Counted from the first letter of the stretch, positions 29,667 through 38,501 are shown. The stretch is DNA of 52,354 nucleotides from Archangium sp. (GCA_016793585.1 JAEUJR010000636.1:1-52354); one strand, 5' to 3'. Notes: a model not told the origin generated them from the sequence alone. Numbers and translations: made by a program.

Positions 29667-31409
29667 ATGAACGAGCCGATCGAAGGCATCGAAGCCCAGC
29701 CGACCGAACCCTCCCGCGCCGACCGGGCGACGCAGGCCACGCGAATGATGGAGGAGGCCTGGGCCGCCGACGCCGCCGCCCGCGAGGCCGCGCGAGCGCA
29801 GCAGCCTCGAGCCGCGGGCTTCTCTAGGTCGTCGGCGTTCGAGCCGCTCGCCACCTCCGCGCGGCCGGGTGCGCAGGCGGGCGTGCAGCCCGGGTCGCAG
29901 CCTGCTGCCGGCGCCGTGAGCGCGCGGGCGCTGGCCGCCGAGGCCGCCAGTGGCACGCCGGCGCAGCGTGAGCTTCGCGCCGCGACGCAGGAGCTCGAGA
30001 GCGCGCAGCAGGCCCGGCAGCAGGCTGATCGAGAGCTCGCGCGCCGTCTCACGCGCGTGGGCCCCGGCCTCACCGGCCAGCAGGCGGCGGCCTTCTCCAC
30101 TCAATACCGCCAGCAGAACGCCGCCGTGTACGAGCGTGAGCAGCAGGCAACCGAGCGCGTGGCGACGGTGCTGCGTGAACGGAGCGCCGAGCTTCGCCAG
30201 GGCGCCGAGACGCCCGAAGGCGCGCGCACGTTGAGCCGCGGTCTCGCCGCCCTGGCGCAGTCACCTCGTGCCATCGAAGCGCTGCAGTTCGCGGGGGAGG
30301 TCGTCTCTTCGGGCGGCGCCGCGGCGCAGAACCTTCAGGCGGCGCCGAACTTCGGGCGTGACGTGCTCGAGCGTGGGCTCCCGACCGCGGCGGGCATTCT
30401 CGCGGGCCGAGGGGCCGACGCACGTGAGCTCGCTCGTGAAGTCACGCGGCTCGCGACCCCCTTCATTCCGGCCTCCACCGTCGCAACGCAGGGCGCGCGG
30501 GTGGCGAACGAAATGGGCGCGTTGCTCTCGGGCAACCTCGACGCCGTACGCAACCTCGCCACGCGCTGGCAGGACGCGTCGTCGCTGATGCGCGGCGTCG
30601 GCCTCGCTGGGGCCGTCGGCGGGCTGGTGAATGGCGCGAACAGCACCGCGCGTGGCCAGTCGTGGGCGCAGCAGCTCGAGGCGTGGGGGCGTGGTGGGCA
30701 GGCGATGGCCGAGGTCGCGGCGGGAGCGCTCGGCGCGGGCCTGCGCGCGTCGGGCACCGCGACGGCGCTCGCTCGTCTGGCGCCGGGGCTGGGCCTGCTC
30801 GCCAACGCCGGCTCGCTCGCACACAACACGTCGCAGTTCATGCAGACGCGCAACCCCGGCTACGCCATCGCGGCCACGGGAGACGCCATCGCCACCCTCG
30901 GCTCGGCCATCGGCTCGTTCCCGCTCACGGCGGTGCCTGGCGCGGCGGTGAACGCGTTCGGGCAAGTCATCTCGGCGGCGGGCGACCTCACCGCGAACGT
31001 CATCACGCACGAGCGCACGCAGCAGGAGCAGATTCGGCAGCTCGAAGCGGGCGGCATGAGCCGGCCGACGGCCGAGGCGATGGTGCGCAACCCGGCGGCC
31101 GTGCGGGAGCTGGCGAGCCAGGGCTACACGCCGGAGCAGATTCAGCGGCTGGCGAGCTCGCGCGGAGAGCACTTCGCGCGGCCCGCCGACCTGCAGGTGT
31201 TCGGTCAGGCGGCGGCGGCGCTCGGGGTCGACCGAGACACGGCCACCCAGGCCCTCAGCGCGTTGTCGCGTCGCGAGCTGAGCACGCTGACCGCCGGCCT
31301 CGCCCAGTCGCGCACGCCGGCAGAGCAGCGCGCCTTCCTCGAGCAGATGTTGGAGATGGGGACGTCTGCTTCGAGCCAGGCTGCGATTCGATTGATGCTC
31401 GGGCGTTGA
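29667..31409 (+). CDS. Ala/Gly-rich effector-like protein with coiled coil and hydrophobic core
   Basis: 580 residues. There is no Sec signal; the N-terminus is charged and Ala-rich and contains GFSRSSAFEPLATSA (51-65), which resembles SSFEPAAAV in the gene at 27200. Residues 100-180 look coiled-coil (Gln, Glu and Arg heptads). Residues 308-325, 346-385 and 398-445 are Gly/Ala-rich hydrophobic helices that could insert in membranes. The C-terminal 120 residues contain short helical units with x-x-G-x-x-x-x-x-A-x-x-M patterns (AGGMSRPTAEAMVRNPAAV, ASQGYTPEQIQRLASSRGE). This resembles translocators or pore-type toxins in composition only; no family is recognised. The stop is followed by short inverted repeats (gctcgcgagc at 31425-31434). 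Confidence 0.7.
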   Translation: MNEPIEGIEAQPTEPSRADRATQATRMMEEAWAADAAAREAARAQQPRAAGFSRSSAFEPLATSARPGAQAGVQPGSQPAAGAVSARALAAEAASGTPAQRELRAATQELESAQQARQQADRELARRLTRVGPGLTGQQAAAFSTQYRQQNAAVYEREQQATERVATVLRERSAELRQGAETPEGARTLSRGLAALAQSPRAIEALQFAGEVVSSGGAAAQNLQAAPNFGRDVLERGLPTAAGILAGRGADARELAREVTRLATPFIPASTVATQGARVANEMGALLSGNLDAVRNLATRWQDASSLMRGVGLAGAVGGLVNGANSTARGQSWAQQLEAWGRGGQAMAEVAAGALGAGLRASGTATALARLAPGLGLLANAGSLAHNTSQFMQTRNPGYAIAATGDAIATLGSAIGSFPLTAVPGAAVNAFGQVISAAGDLTANVITHERTQQEQIRQLEAGGMSRPTAEAMVRNPAAVRELASQGYTPEQIQRLASSRGEHFARPADLQVFGQAAAALGVDRDTATQALSALSRRELSTLTAGLAQSRTPAEQRAFLEQMLEMGTSASSQAAIRLMLGR

Positions 31410-31546
31410 GCAGAGCGTCGAATCGCTCGCGAGCACCGAGCAGTGTGCGTGCGAACCTGGCGTGCAGACGTGCCGATGCAGCGCGCGGCACCACGAGGCG
31501 AACGATCAACCACCTCCTGCGGTCGCGGACCGAACGAGGCGCGTGC

Positions 31547-32488
31547 TCAGCGCAGCGTGACGACGAACTTCCCCGTCGAGCGACGAGACTCGAGCGCGCG
31601 ATGCGTCTCGGCGAGCGACTGGAGCGGCACCGTCGTCACGTCGAGCTCGAGCTGCTTCGACCCGAGCAACGAGAGCACCTCGTCGAGGCCCTTCTTCCAC
31701 ACGTGCACGGGGTGCGGCGTGCGCAGCCAGTAGCCGCAGACCTGCAACGAACGCTCGAGCAGCTTCGCGGGGTCGATGGCAGCGGCGCCTCCACTCGAGT
31801 CACCGAAGCAGACCCACCGACCGAACGGGCGCAGCGCCCGAAGCCCCAGCGCCGAGACTTCGCGCCCCACCGAGTCGACGAGCACGTCGACGCTGTCACG
31901 CAGGTGCTCAGCCTCGTCTCCGACGACCACCTCGTGGGCGCCGCGACGAAGCACCACGTCGGCCTTCGCACGAGACGAGACGAGCCCGATGACGTGACAC
32001 TCGGCGAGCGCGGCGACCTGCACGGCCAGCAAGCCCACGCCGCCGGCAGCGGCCGTGATGGCGACGGTGTCTCCCGGCTCGACGCGCGCGACGGTGTGCA
32101 GCACATGCCACGCGGTGAGCCCCTGCAGGGGAAACGCGGCGCCCTCGATGAACGAGAGCGATGACGGCAGGGGAATCAACCGCTCCACCTCGACGCGACA
32201 CACCTCGGCCGCGCTTTCAGAGGCGAGGAAGGCCACCCGCCTGCCCACCCACGAGGCGTCGACCCCCGGCCCAACCTCACGCACCACGCCCGACCCTTCG
32301 AGCCCCGTCGTCACCGGAAGCGGCTCGTCTTTGCGGTACAGGCCACGCCGTCGTTCGGTGTCGGCGAAGTTGATGCCCACGGCGTGAACGTCGACGAGCA
32401 CGTGGCCCGGCGTGCACTCGGGCACGGCGACCGCTTCGAGCCGCAGCACCTCGGGCCCGCCGAACTCGTGAAATCGAACGGCGCGCAT
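31547..32488 (-). CDS. Quinone-oxidoreductase-type MDR dehydrogenase
   Basis: 313 residues. It is a medium-chain dehydrogenase/reductase of the zinc-free zeta-crystallin group: MRAVRFHEFGGPEVL, then GINFADTERRRGLY, the NADPH-binding AAAGGVG (146-152) and a C-terminal VPLQSLAETHRALESRRSTGKFVVTLR. No catalytic zinc ligands are seen. Family members reduce quinones or alpha,beta-unsaturated carbonyls with NADPH in the cytosol. Its ATG shares one base with the stop of the upstream GNAT gene (TGATG), so they are translationally coupled. The substrate is unknown. Confidence 0.9.
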   Translation of the reverse strand: MRAVRFHEFGGPEVLRLEAVAVPECTPGHVLVDVHAVGINFADTERRRGLYRKDEPLPVTTGLEGSGVVREVGPGVDASWVGRRVAFLASESAAEVCRVEVERLIPLPSSLSFIEGAAFPLQGLTAWHVLHTVARVEPGDTVAITAAAGGVGLLAVQVAALAECHVIGLVSSRAKADVVLRRGAHEVVVGDEAEHLRDSVDVLVDSVGREVSALGLRALRPFGRWVCFGDSSGGAAAIDPAKLLERSLQVCGYWLRTPHPVHVWKKGLDEVLSLLGSKQLELDVTTVPLQSLAETHRALESRRSTGKFVVTLR

Positions 32489-33399
32489 CACGCCCACGAC
32501 CCACGCTCGATGAAGCTCCACCTCGCAGGGCCACCGTCGAGCGCGCGCAGCATCGGCAGCTCCTCGGTCCTCGCGACCCGCGCGGCTCCGGCAGGCAGCG
32601 GAATCGGCGTCGTCTCCCACAGCCGCAACGCCTTCAGGCCACTCGCCCGCCCATGGTCGGCCGCCGCCGCGAGCAACGGCCCCACGTCGGCTGGCTTGTC
32701 GAACCGGTACCAGAGCACGTGCAGCTCGTTCGCCTGAAACGAAGCCGCCACCGCGAGCGCAGAGCCGCCCTGGCGAAGCAGGTGCGCCTTCACCGCAGGC
32801 CGCTTCAGCGCCCTGGCGTACAGCCGCTCCCGCTCGACCTGCCAGTCACACTGCTCGGTGGTGAGCGCGAGCTGCACGTCACCGTCGGCCGGCACCGGCG
32901 GCGGGGCTTCGACCGCAGCCCCCTGCGTCACGCCCGATGTAACCAGCGGCAACACTGAAGTTTCCAATGGCAACATGACGTCCCACGAGGGCTGGGCGAC
33001 GAAGCCGGCCCGCTCGTAGAGGCCAGCGCCGACCTCTGAGAAGAGCGTCACCGCGAGCGCGTCAGGGTTGGCCTGCAGGCGTGCGCAGACGGCCTCGACC
33101 AACCGCACGGCGTGGCCCTTTCCGCGGAGCGAAGGCTCGGTGAACACCGACGCGATGACGAAGGCCCGGCCGCTTCGCTGGGCCCGCCGGGCGGGCACCT
33201 CGAACGTCTCGCACGAGCTCAGCACGACGCGCCCGTCGACCCACAGCCACGTCCGCATGTGCTGCTTCGCGAACGGGTGCGCGCGCAGGCCGGCTTCACG
33301 CCCGAGGAACTGCTCCGTCGTGAGCTGCTGGCCCCAGGCAGAGGCCGTCAACAGGTCACGCGCGCGTTTGTCCGAGTCGGTCGCTTCGACGAGCCGCAC
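32488..33399 (-). CDS. GNAT acetyltransferase, Lyc1-like
   Basis: 303 residues from a GTG. The N-terminal half is a GNAT fold with the acetyl-CoA motif FTEPSLRGKGHAVRLVEAV (R-G-K-G-H) and a later YERAGF. The beginning (LTTEQFLGREAGLRAHPFAKQHMRTWLWVDG) and the long C-terminal extension resemble the fungal lysine N-acetyltransferase Lyc1 group; that match is by eye. The C-terminal half ends ALRLWETTPIPLPAGAARVARTEELPMLRALDGGPARWSFIERGSWA. The likely substrate is an amine or amino acid. It is coupled to the downstream MDR gene and begins 6 bp after the upstream anchored-propeller gene. Confidence 0.8.
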   Translation of the reverse strand: MRLVEATDSDKRARDLLTASAWGQQLTTEQFLGREAGLRAHPFAKQHMRTWLWVDGRVVLSSCETFEVPARRAQRSGRAFVIASVFTEPSLRGKGHAVRLVEAVCARLQANPDALAVTLFSEVGAGLYERAGFVAQPSWDVMLPLETSVLPLVTSGVTQGAAVEAPPPVPADGDVQLALTTEQCDWQVERERLYARALKRPAVKAHLLRQGGSALAVAASFQANELHVLWYRFDKPADVGPLLAAAADHGRASGLKALRLWETTPIPLPAGAARVARTEELPMLRALDGGPARWSFIERGSWA

Positions 33400-33405
33400 G
33401 ACGAC

Positions 33406-34521
33406 TCACTTCACCTGCAGCGTCGTCACGCCGTCTTCATCGGCGGTGAGCAGCCACATCTTCTCGCCCTGCCAAGCGAGGCCCTTCACGACGCCCTTGA
33501 GGGCCGCGAGCTCGGTCTGCGCGTCTTCGCCGGCCTTCGCCTCGTACAGGCGCGGCGCGATGCCGGTGGTGGTGTAGCGCGCGACGCCGTTCTGCACGGC
33601 CAGCCACTCCACGTCGACGCGGGCCACCGTCTTCACCGCGCCGCCGCTCCTCGAGCCACGCTTCAGCTCGGGGCTGCTCGCCTGCGGGAACCGGTAGGTG
33701 ATGCCGTCGCTCTCGAGCGCGATGGGGCCGTCGGCGCGTTCGGCGATGCGCGCGGTGAACGAGCCATCGAGCGCGGCGCGGGTGAGCCCCGAGGGGTAGC
33801 CGGCGACGAAGAAGGCCTCGTCTTTGCCGTCGAAGACGACCTCGCGCGGGCGAATCTGCTCGACCGCGATGAGCTTCACGTCTTCACCGTCGATGACGAC
33901 GACGGCGCCGTTCGGGTCCGACGCGAAGGGGTCTCCGTCTTTCGGCACGAGCGAGGCCACCACCTTCGACTTGAACGAGGCCACCGACGTCACCAGCGCG
34001 CGCGTGAACGAGACGAGCGTCTTCACCTCGCCACCTGCGAGCGGCATCGCCTTCACCATGCCGCCTTCGGCCCAGACGACCTGCTGCGCCTCGACGTCGA
34101 ACCACACCGTCGACACCTGGCCCGAGCGCACCGTCAGCACCGTCGGCGCGCCCGACACCGGCAGACTCACCAGCGCCGTCACGCCGCCCTTCTCGAGCAA
34201 CATGACCGCGCCGCCGCCCGCGCCACGCAGCTCACGCGCCTTCACCGCGCCACGCAGCACCGGGGTGAAGCCCTGCGCCGCGTCGCCCGTGGTGGTGAGC
34301 AGCGAAGCGAGGTCGAACGCGTCGGTGGGCGCAGGCGCATCGGGCGCCACGGCCGCCGTCTCGACGAGGGCCTGCATCGTGGGTGGCGTCGTCGACGCGT
34401 TCTTCACCTTCTTCGCGGCCTTGCCGCCCTCCTTCTTCTCTTCGGAGGGGTTGCGACGCGAGTACTCGGTGAGCCCGATGCCGAGGACGATGAGCACGAG
34501 GCCGGCGACGAGGAAGCGCAT
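33406..34521 (-). CDS. Membrane-anchored propeller-like protein
   Basis: 371 residues. One N-terminal transmembrane segment (FLVAGLVLIVLGIGLTEY) is followed by a basic linker (RRNPSEEKKEGGKAAKKVKNA). Residues about 70-371 are beta-rich with repeated short strands (TALVSLPVSGAPTVLTVRSGQVSTVWFDVEAQQVVWAE, AVVVIDGEDVKLIAVEQIRPREVVFDGKDEAFFVAGYPSGLTRAALDG, VEWLAVQNGVARYTTTGIAPRLYEA), which suggests a propeller facing the periplasm. No enzyme motif is seen. It lies upstream of the GNAT gene with 6 bp between them and so may be in the same operon. Confidence 0.75.
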   Translation of the reverse strand: MRFLVAGLVLIVLGIGLTEYSRRNPSEEKKEGGKAAKKVKNASTTPPTMQALVETAAVAPDAPAPTDAFDLASLLTTTGDAAQGFTPVLRGAVKARELRGAGGGAVMLLEKGGVTALVSLPVSGAPTVLTVRSGQVSTVWFDVEAQQVVWAEGGMVKAMPLAGGEVKTLVSFTRALVTSVASFKSKVVASLVPKDGDPFASDPNGAVVVIDGEDVKLIAVEQIRPREVVFDGKDEAFFVAGYPSGLTRAALDGSFTARIAERADGPIALESDGITYRFPQASSPELKRGSRSGGAVKTVARVDVEWLAVQNGVARYTTTGIAPRLYEAKAGEDAQTELAALKGVVKGLAWQGEKMWLLTADEDGVTTLQVK

Positions 34522-34557
34522 GGCCGCGCTCTATACCCCGCGGCGAGTTCGTGGGCG

Positions 34558-35343
34558 TCAGTTCGTCGCGAGGTCGGTCGCGGCCACCGGGCGCACGGCC
34601 TGCGGCGGCAAGACGATGCGCGCGGTCGGCCACGTCTGCCACTCGCCGATGCGCGGGCGGTTGGGCGCGAGCACCTGAGCGCGCACCTGCTCCAACGGCA
34701 GCTCGAGCATCGCCTCCCAGCGCACGAAGCAGAGGTTCGGGCACGAGCGGCCCCAGCGGTAGAAGTGCCACACCTCGACGGGCATCGCGACGAAGGCGCG
34801 CCAGCCGTATTGCGCTGGCACCTTGAACCAGCCGAACACCAGCGCCATCACCGCCGACCACGAGCCGTACTGCGCCAGCGTCACGCCCAGAAAGCGCAGC
34901 TCGTTTCGCAGGTCGGTGCCCAGGCCCACCACCGCGTGCCAGACGTCGTGCGAGAAGAAGAGCCGGTCGACGAAGTACTCGACGTCGTCGATGGGCGTGC
35001 GCCGCGCCGCGAACGGAGCGATGCCCCACGTCGAGAACCACTCGGCCACGAAACGCCCGAGCGTTCCTTCGGGCAGCTGGCCCAGCGCGCGGAGGTCGAG
35101 GCGAATCTCGGGCCGCTCCCGCAGCAGCACCTGGCCCTGCGGGTCCTTCGCCGCCCGCGCCGCGACGCGCCCGATGCCGCCGCTGTCGAGGGCCCACTGA
35201 AACGCCATCTGCCCCCAGGGGTCGACGATGCTCTTCGACAGCGCCACCATCGCCGTGAGGGCGAGGCGAAGCTTCGAGAAGACACCCAGCTGCTTCATCT
35301 CGTCGACGGAGGGTCGGAATGCGCTCATGGGGTGGGTCGCCAT
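34558..35343 (-). CDS. Coq4-like protein
   Basis: 261 residues; a second ATG five codons in (35328) is an alternative start. Residues 127-141 (RLFFSHDVWHAVVGL) carry the HDxxHxxxG pattern of Coq4 proteins, with His132, Asp133, His136 and a later Glu148 in DLRNELRFLG. In mitochondria Coq4 binds zinc and acts in ubiquinone synthesis; bacterial Coq4-like proteins occur outside known ubiquinone operons and their role is less clear. The last ~80 residues add a hydrophobic segment (VMALVFGWFKVPAQYGWRAF) and a Pro/Arg tail. No other quinone-synthesis gene is in the window. Confidence 0.65.
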   Translation of the reverse strand: MATHPMSAFRPSVDEMKQLGVFSKLRLALTAMVALSKSIVDPWGQMAFQWALDSGGIGRVAARAAKDPQGQVLLRERPEIRLDLRALGQLPEGTLGRFVAEWFSTWGIAPFAARRTPIDDVEYFVDRLFFSHDVWHAVVGLGTDLRNELRFLGVTLAQYGSWSAVMALVFGWFKVPAQYGWRAFVAMPVEVWHFYRWGRSCPNLCFVRWEAMLELPLEQVRAQVLAPNRPRIGEWQTWPTARIVLPPQAVRPVAATDLATN

Positions 35344-35436
35344 TGCAACGCGCGAACCGGCCCACCCTCGAAGCGATGCCGAAGACTTGCAGCGTCACAC
35401 CGCCGACGCGTCAGCGAAGTGACGCGGCGAGGTGCT

Positions 35437-36267
35437 TCACTTCGCGACGGTGACGTTGTCGAGCGCGACGGCCCACTTCGTGCCGATGCCAACGTCCTTG
35501 TCGAGCACCACCACGCCCTGCACCGACACCTGCTGGTCGTTCGGCAGCGCCTCTTTGCTGATGATGACGAGGTCGTCTTTGCCGCTCGCGTCGCTCAGGT
35601 GGCCGTAGTGCACGCCGGCGACGTCGGTCACCTTGCTCAGCTTGCCCGTCACCTTCACAACGTGGCCGGCCAGCATCTGCTTCTCGGAGAAGACGTCGGC
35701 GACGCGCATCGAGAGCGCGGGCTCGGCGAGGCGGGTGGCGTCGATGGCCCTGGCAACGGTGTCGTTCGGGTTCGCGGCAGCGGGCGGCGCGCCCATGGGC
35801 GGGTGGTTGGGCGGCAGCTGGGCGCCTTCGGCGAGCGGGCCAGGAGCCCCGGTCGAGCCCGAGCCGAGCTCTCCGAAGATGATGGTGTCGAAGGTGCGGT
35901 TGAGCGACTTGCTGACGAAGCCCTGCATACGCGTCGAGACCCGCACGGTGAGCTTCTGGCCAGCGGTGATGCCGGTGTTCGTCGAGACCGCGGCCCACTC
36001 GTCACCGCCTTCGGTCGAGAGGCGCATGTACGTGTAGTTGGCCACCTGAATCACCTCGGCGACGACGCCCGTGACGGCCTCTGCGCCCGCGGGCTCCGAG
36101 GGAGGCATCATCGCGGGTGGGGGCATCATCGGCGGCGGCTGGCCCATGGGGGCAGCAGCGACGGGCGCGGCGGCGGTGGTGTTCGACGTGGGCGCCGACA
36201 TGCGCCCCGTGAAGAACCCGACGACGAAGACGGCAACGACGATGGCGGGAATGATGGGAAACTTCAT
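35437..36267 (-). CDS. Membrane-anchored OB-fold-like protein
   Basis: 276 residues. An N-terminal anchor (FPIIPAIVVAVFVVGFFTG) is followed by a Pro/Met-rich linker (MGQPPPMMPPPAMMPP). Two related beta domains follow: GVVAEVIQVANYTYMRLSTEGGDEWAAVS (about 67-95) and HVVKVTGKLSKVTDVAGVHYGHLSDASGKDDLVIISKE (about 203-240). Both resemble the OB-fold seen in NrfJ-type and other periplasmic nucleic-acid-binding-like proteins, where a Tyr-Thr-Tyr strand precedes a turn. The binding partner is unknown. The gene lies in the co-oriented run between a Coq4-like gene and a lipoprotein gene. Confidence 0.6.
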   Translation of the reverse strand: MKFPIIPAIVVAVFVVGFFTGRMSAPTSNTTAAAPVAAAPMGQPPPMMPPPAMMPPSEPAGAEAVTGVVAEVIQVANYTYMRLSTEGGDEWAAVSTNTGITAGQKLTVRVSTRMQGFVSKSLNRTFDTIIFGELGSGSTGAPGPLAEGAQLPPNHPPMGAPPAAANPNDTVARAIDATRLAEPALSMRVADVFSEKQMLAGHVVKVTGKLSKVTDVAGVHYGHLSDASGKDDLVIISKEALPNDQQVSVQGVVVLDKDVGIGTKWAVALDNVTVAK

Positions 36268-36341
36268 GCGGCGGTCGATACCACAACCCGCCGGTGCGCG
36301 AGGCCAGCGCCATCACCGGCATGAGAGGCGCGAATGCGGGC

Positions 36342-37217
36342 CTACAGGGTCGTGCGCACTCGAACGACGCACTGGAGCCCGCTGCGCGGCGGCACCGCGG
36401 CGTCGATTCGACGCAGCAGCTGAACGTTGCGCGTCCCGCTGCGGCTCGCCTGTGTCCACTCGTAGCTCCCCGTGTCGGACTTGTTCAGCTGCATCTCGAT
36501 GTCGCCGAAGAAGCTGACGATGACGCCGGGCTCGTTCGCAGGAGTCCAGGTCACCACGTGGCGCTCCTCGCCGTTGGGCAGGTCGGTGCGGGTCCACGTG
36601 TACGAATGAATGGACGGGCAGGTGACGCGCGCGCCCCGCAACCAGGCCTGCCCGTACTCGATGTTGACGAGGAAGTTCGTCTGCGGCCCCTGGAAGACGT
36701 TGGTGGCGCGGTAGGCGGTGCCTCCGGGAACCGCGGCGACCACCGGCACCAGCTGACCGGGAGGACCGGCCGTGATGCCAGCGTCGGGCAGCAGCGCCGT
36801 CGTGGCGCGGTCGTAGACGTTGACCGAGATGCCCCACTGCGTGGCCGAGGTCGGCTGTCCGAGCTGGAGCGTGCCTTCGAAACCAACCGCCGTGTACAGC
36901 GTCTGGTCGAAGAGCTGATTCGTCACACCTGCGTCGATGACGGCGGTTCCTCCCGCGGTGGCGGTTCCTCCCGCAGTCGCGCTTCCTCCCGCGGTCGCGC
37001 TTCCTCCCGCGGTCGCGCTTCCTCCCGCGGTCGCGCTTCCTCCTGCAGTGGCGCTTCCTCCCGCAGTCGCGGTTCCTCCTGCAGTCGCGCTTCCTCCTGC
37101 AGTCGCGGTTCCTCCCGCCGCGCGTCCTCCTGCCGTCACGCCCGCGTCTTCGCCTTCGACTGGCGCACTACAGCCAACACCCACCACCACGAGCACACAC
37201 CAACGCCACCTGGTCAT
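36342..37217 (-). CDS. Lipoprotein with AGGSAT linker
   Basis: 291 residues. MTRWRWCVLVVVGVGC is a lipoprotein signal (lipobox GVGC). A short DAG segment precedes about ten units of AGG plus TAT or SAT. The C-terminal ~190 residues are beta-rich (LYTAVGFEGTLQLGQPTSATQWGISVNVYD, NFLVNIEYGQAWLRGARVTCPSIHSYTWTRTDLPNGEERHVVTWTP, VIVSFFGDIEMQLNKSDTGSYEWTQASRSG) with two Cys residues. A surface-exposed protein is inferred. The linker peptide is the same as in the gene at 7258 but uses other codons. Function unknown. Confidence 0.75.
   Translation of the reverse strand: MTRWRWCVLVVVGVGCSAPVEGEDAGVTAGGRAAGGTATAGGSATAGGTATAGGSATAGGSATAGGSATAGGSATAGGSATAGGTATAGGTAVIDAGVTNQLFDQTLYTAVGFEGTLQLGQPTSATQWGISVNVYDRATTALLPDAGITAGPPGQLVPVVAAVPGGTAYRATNVFQGPQTNFLVNIEYGQAWLRGARVTCPSIHSYTWTRTDLPNGEERHVVTWTPANEPGVIVSFFGDIEMQLNKSDTGSYEWTQASRSGTRNVQLLRRIDAAVPPRSGLQCVVRVRTTL
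36940..37137 (-). repeat. 18-bp tandem repeat coding AGGSAT, second array
   Basis: About ten units; typical minus-strand copy gcgggaggaagcgcgacc. The encoded peptide matches the array at 7345-7755 but Ser is AGC instead of TCC and Gly is GGA, so the two arrays expanded separately. Confidence 0.85.
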
Positions 37218-37271
37218 CGAGACACCTCCTGAGCTGGACGAAAGAGAGAGCCTGTCTTTTGCGCGAAATAA

Positions 37272-38501
37272 TCACTGCCCCAGCGGCAGCGTGAGAATCG
37301 GAGCATTCTGTCGGTTCGACGGGACCTCGAGCCGCGCCAGCTCGATGAGCAGGGCGAACGTCGCGCGCGTGTCGTGGTCCTTTCGCTCGATGAAGAAGCA
37401 CGCGCCACGGTACTCGACGGCGACTGCGGCCTCGTCACCCGAGCAGCCCCCTCGCGACGAGCGAACGTGGAACAAGCCGGCGAGCTGTGGCTCCCAGTCG
37501 AAGGGCCTGCCGTCGGCGGTCTTCGTCTGGCGCGCCTGACCGCTCTCGAGGTGTTCCGAAGGAACGTCGACGCCATGGGCGACGAAGTAGAGCGCCTGCA
37601 GCAGCGAGCGGGTCTCGAGGTCGAGCGAACGAAAGCCACCAGGTGACGAGTCGAACGGCTTGAGGCCTTCGACGGTCACGTCGAACGACGTCGCCGGGGC
37701 GAGCGAGAAGGCGCGAAAGAACGTCTTCGCGTCGGCCGAGTCCATGGCGCGCGGAGAGAGGTAGAGCACTGGCGACCGTTGCCTGCGCTGCAGGTGCCAG
37801 GCGCCATCGGAGGACGACGCGAGCTCGAGGCCCTGCTCGGCCGCCGCCACCGACGCCTGCGCCGTCACGCTCGCCTGGGCGATGGGCCCGCCGACGAACT
37901 CCACACGCTCCTCGTGACCGAAGACGACTTCGCCCCGCTGCTGCAACGCCTGCAACGCACGAACACCCTCGAGAAAGGGCGACGCTTCGGGCGCGAGTGC
38001 AGGCGTCGGCCCGCTCGCGGTCTGCGCGTTCGACACCCAGTTCAGGTTCTCGAGGTACAGCCGGAAGACGGTGGAGATCGGCCACGTCGTGCGCGCGAGA
38101 TAGATGGCGCCCTCGAGCGAGAGCGGCGTGAAGAGCCGCCTCGCGAAGTCGGAGTCGTCGAGCGGCGTGAGGCTGAAGGTCGGGCGGTCGGCTCCACCGA
38201 TGCCCGCCTGCGGCAGCACGAAGGGAAACGGAGCGCGCCCCGAAGGGTCGGCGTTGGCCGTGTAGAACGGCGTGGCACCCGCGTTGGCGGCGAGCTCGAA
38301 CTGGGCCGCGATGCTCGAGACGGCGAGCGAGCTGGGCGTGTCGCCGTACCGAAGGCGCACGACGTTGAGCAGCATCTCTTCTTCGGCGGTGGCCTTGACC
38401 GTCTCGTTGTAGCGAAGCCGCGACGCCTTCAGCGCCGAAGGGCCGATGAGGGTGCAGGAGCAGGTCGCCAGCAGGGCCAGCGCGACGCCGAGTCTCGACA
38501 T
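37272..38501 (-). CDS. Lipoprotein with conserved YNE...LLNVVRLRY motif
   Basis: 409 residues. MSRLGVALALLATCSC is a lipoprotein signal. The segment RLRYNETVKATAEEEMLLNVVRLRYGDTPSSLAVSSIAAQFEL (about 28-70) matches a motif found in a group of uncharacterised proteobacterial lipoproteins. The middle is mixed alpha/beta and the end is RGACFFIERKDHDTRATFALLIELARLEVPSNRQNAPILTLPLG. No enzymatic signature is seen. ATG 38501 directly before the signal peptide is chosen over an in-frame start 17 codons upstream. It follows the giant TPR gene with a 47-bp gap. Confidence 0.7.
   Translation of the reverse strand: MSRLGVALALLATCSCTLIGPSALKASRLRYNETVKATAEEEMLLNVVRLRYGDTPSSLAVSSIAAQFELAANAGATPFYTANADPSGRAPFPFVLPQAGIGGADRPTFSLTPLDDSDFARRLFTPLSLEGAIYLARTTWPISTVFRLYLENLNWVSNAQTASGPTPALAPEASPFLEGVRALQALQQRGEVVFGHEERVEFVGGPIAQASVTAQASVAAAEQGLELASSSDGAWHLQRRQRSPVLYLSPRAMDSADAKTFFRAFSLAPATSFDVTVEGLKPFDSSPGGFRSLDLETRSLLQALYFVAHGVDVPSEHLESGQARQTKTADGRPFDWEPQLAGLFHVRSSRGGCSGDEAAVAVEYRGACFFIERKDHDTRATFALLIELARLEVPSNRQNAPILTLPLGQ

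Noticed and set aside
33112..36324. 1,070-codon open frame on the plus strand
   Set aside because: It lies antisense to four genes with recognisable signals or domains. Its translation is His/Arg-rich without any fold, the usual shadow in high-G+C DNA.
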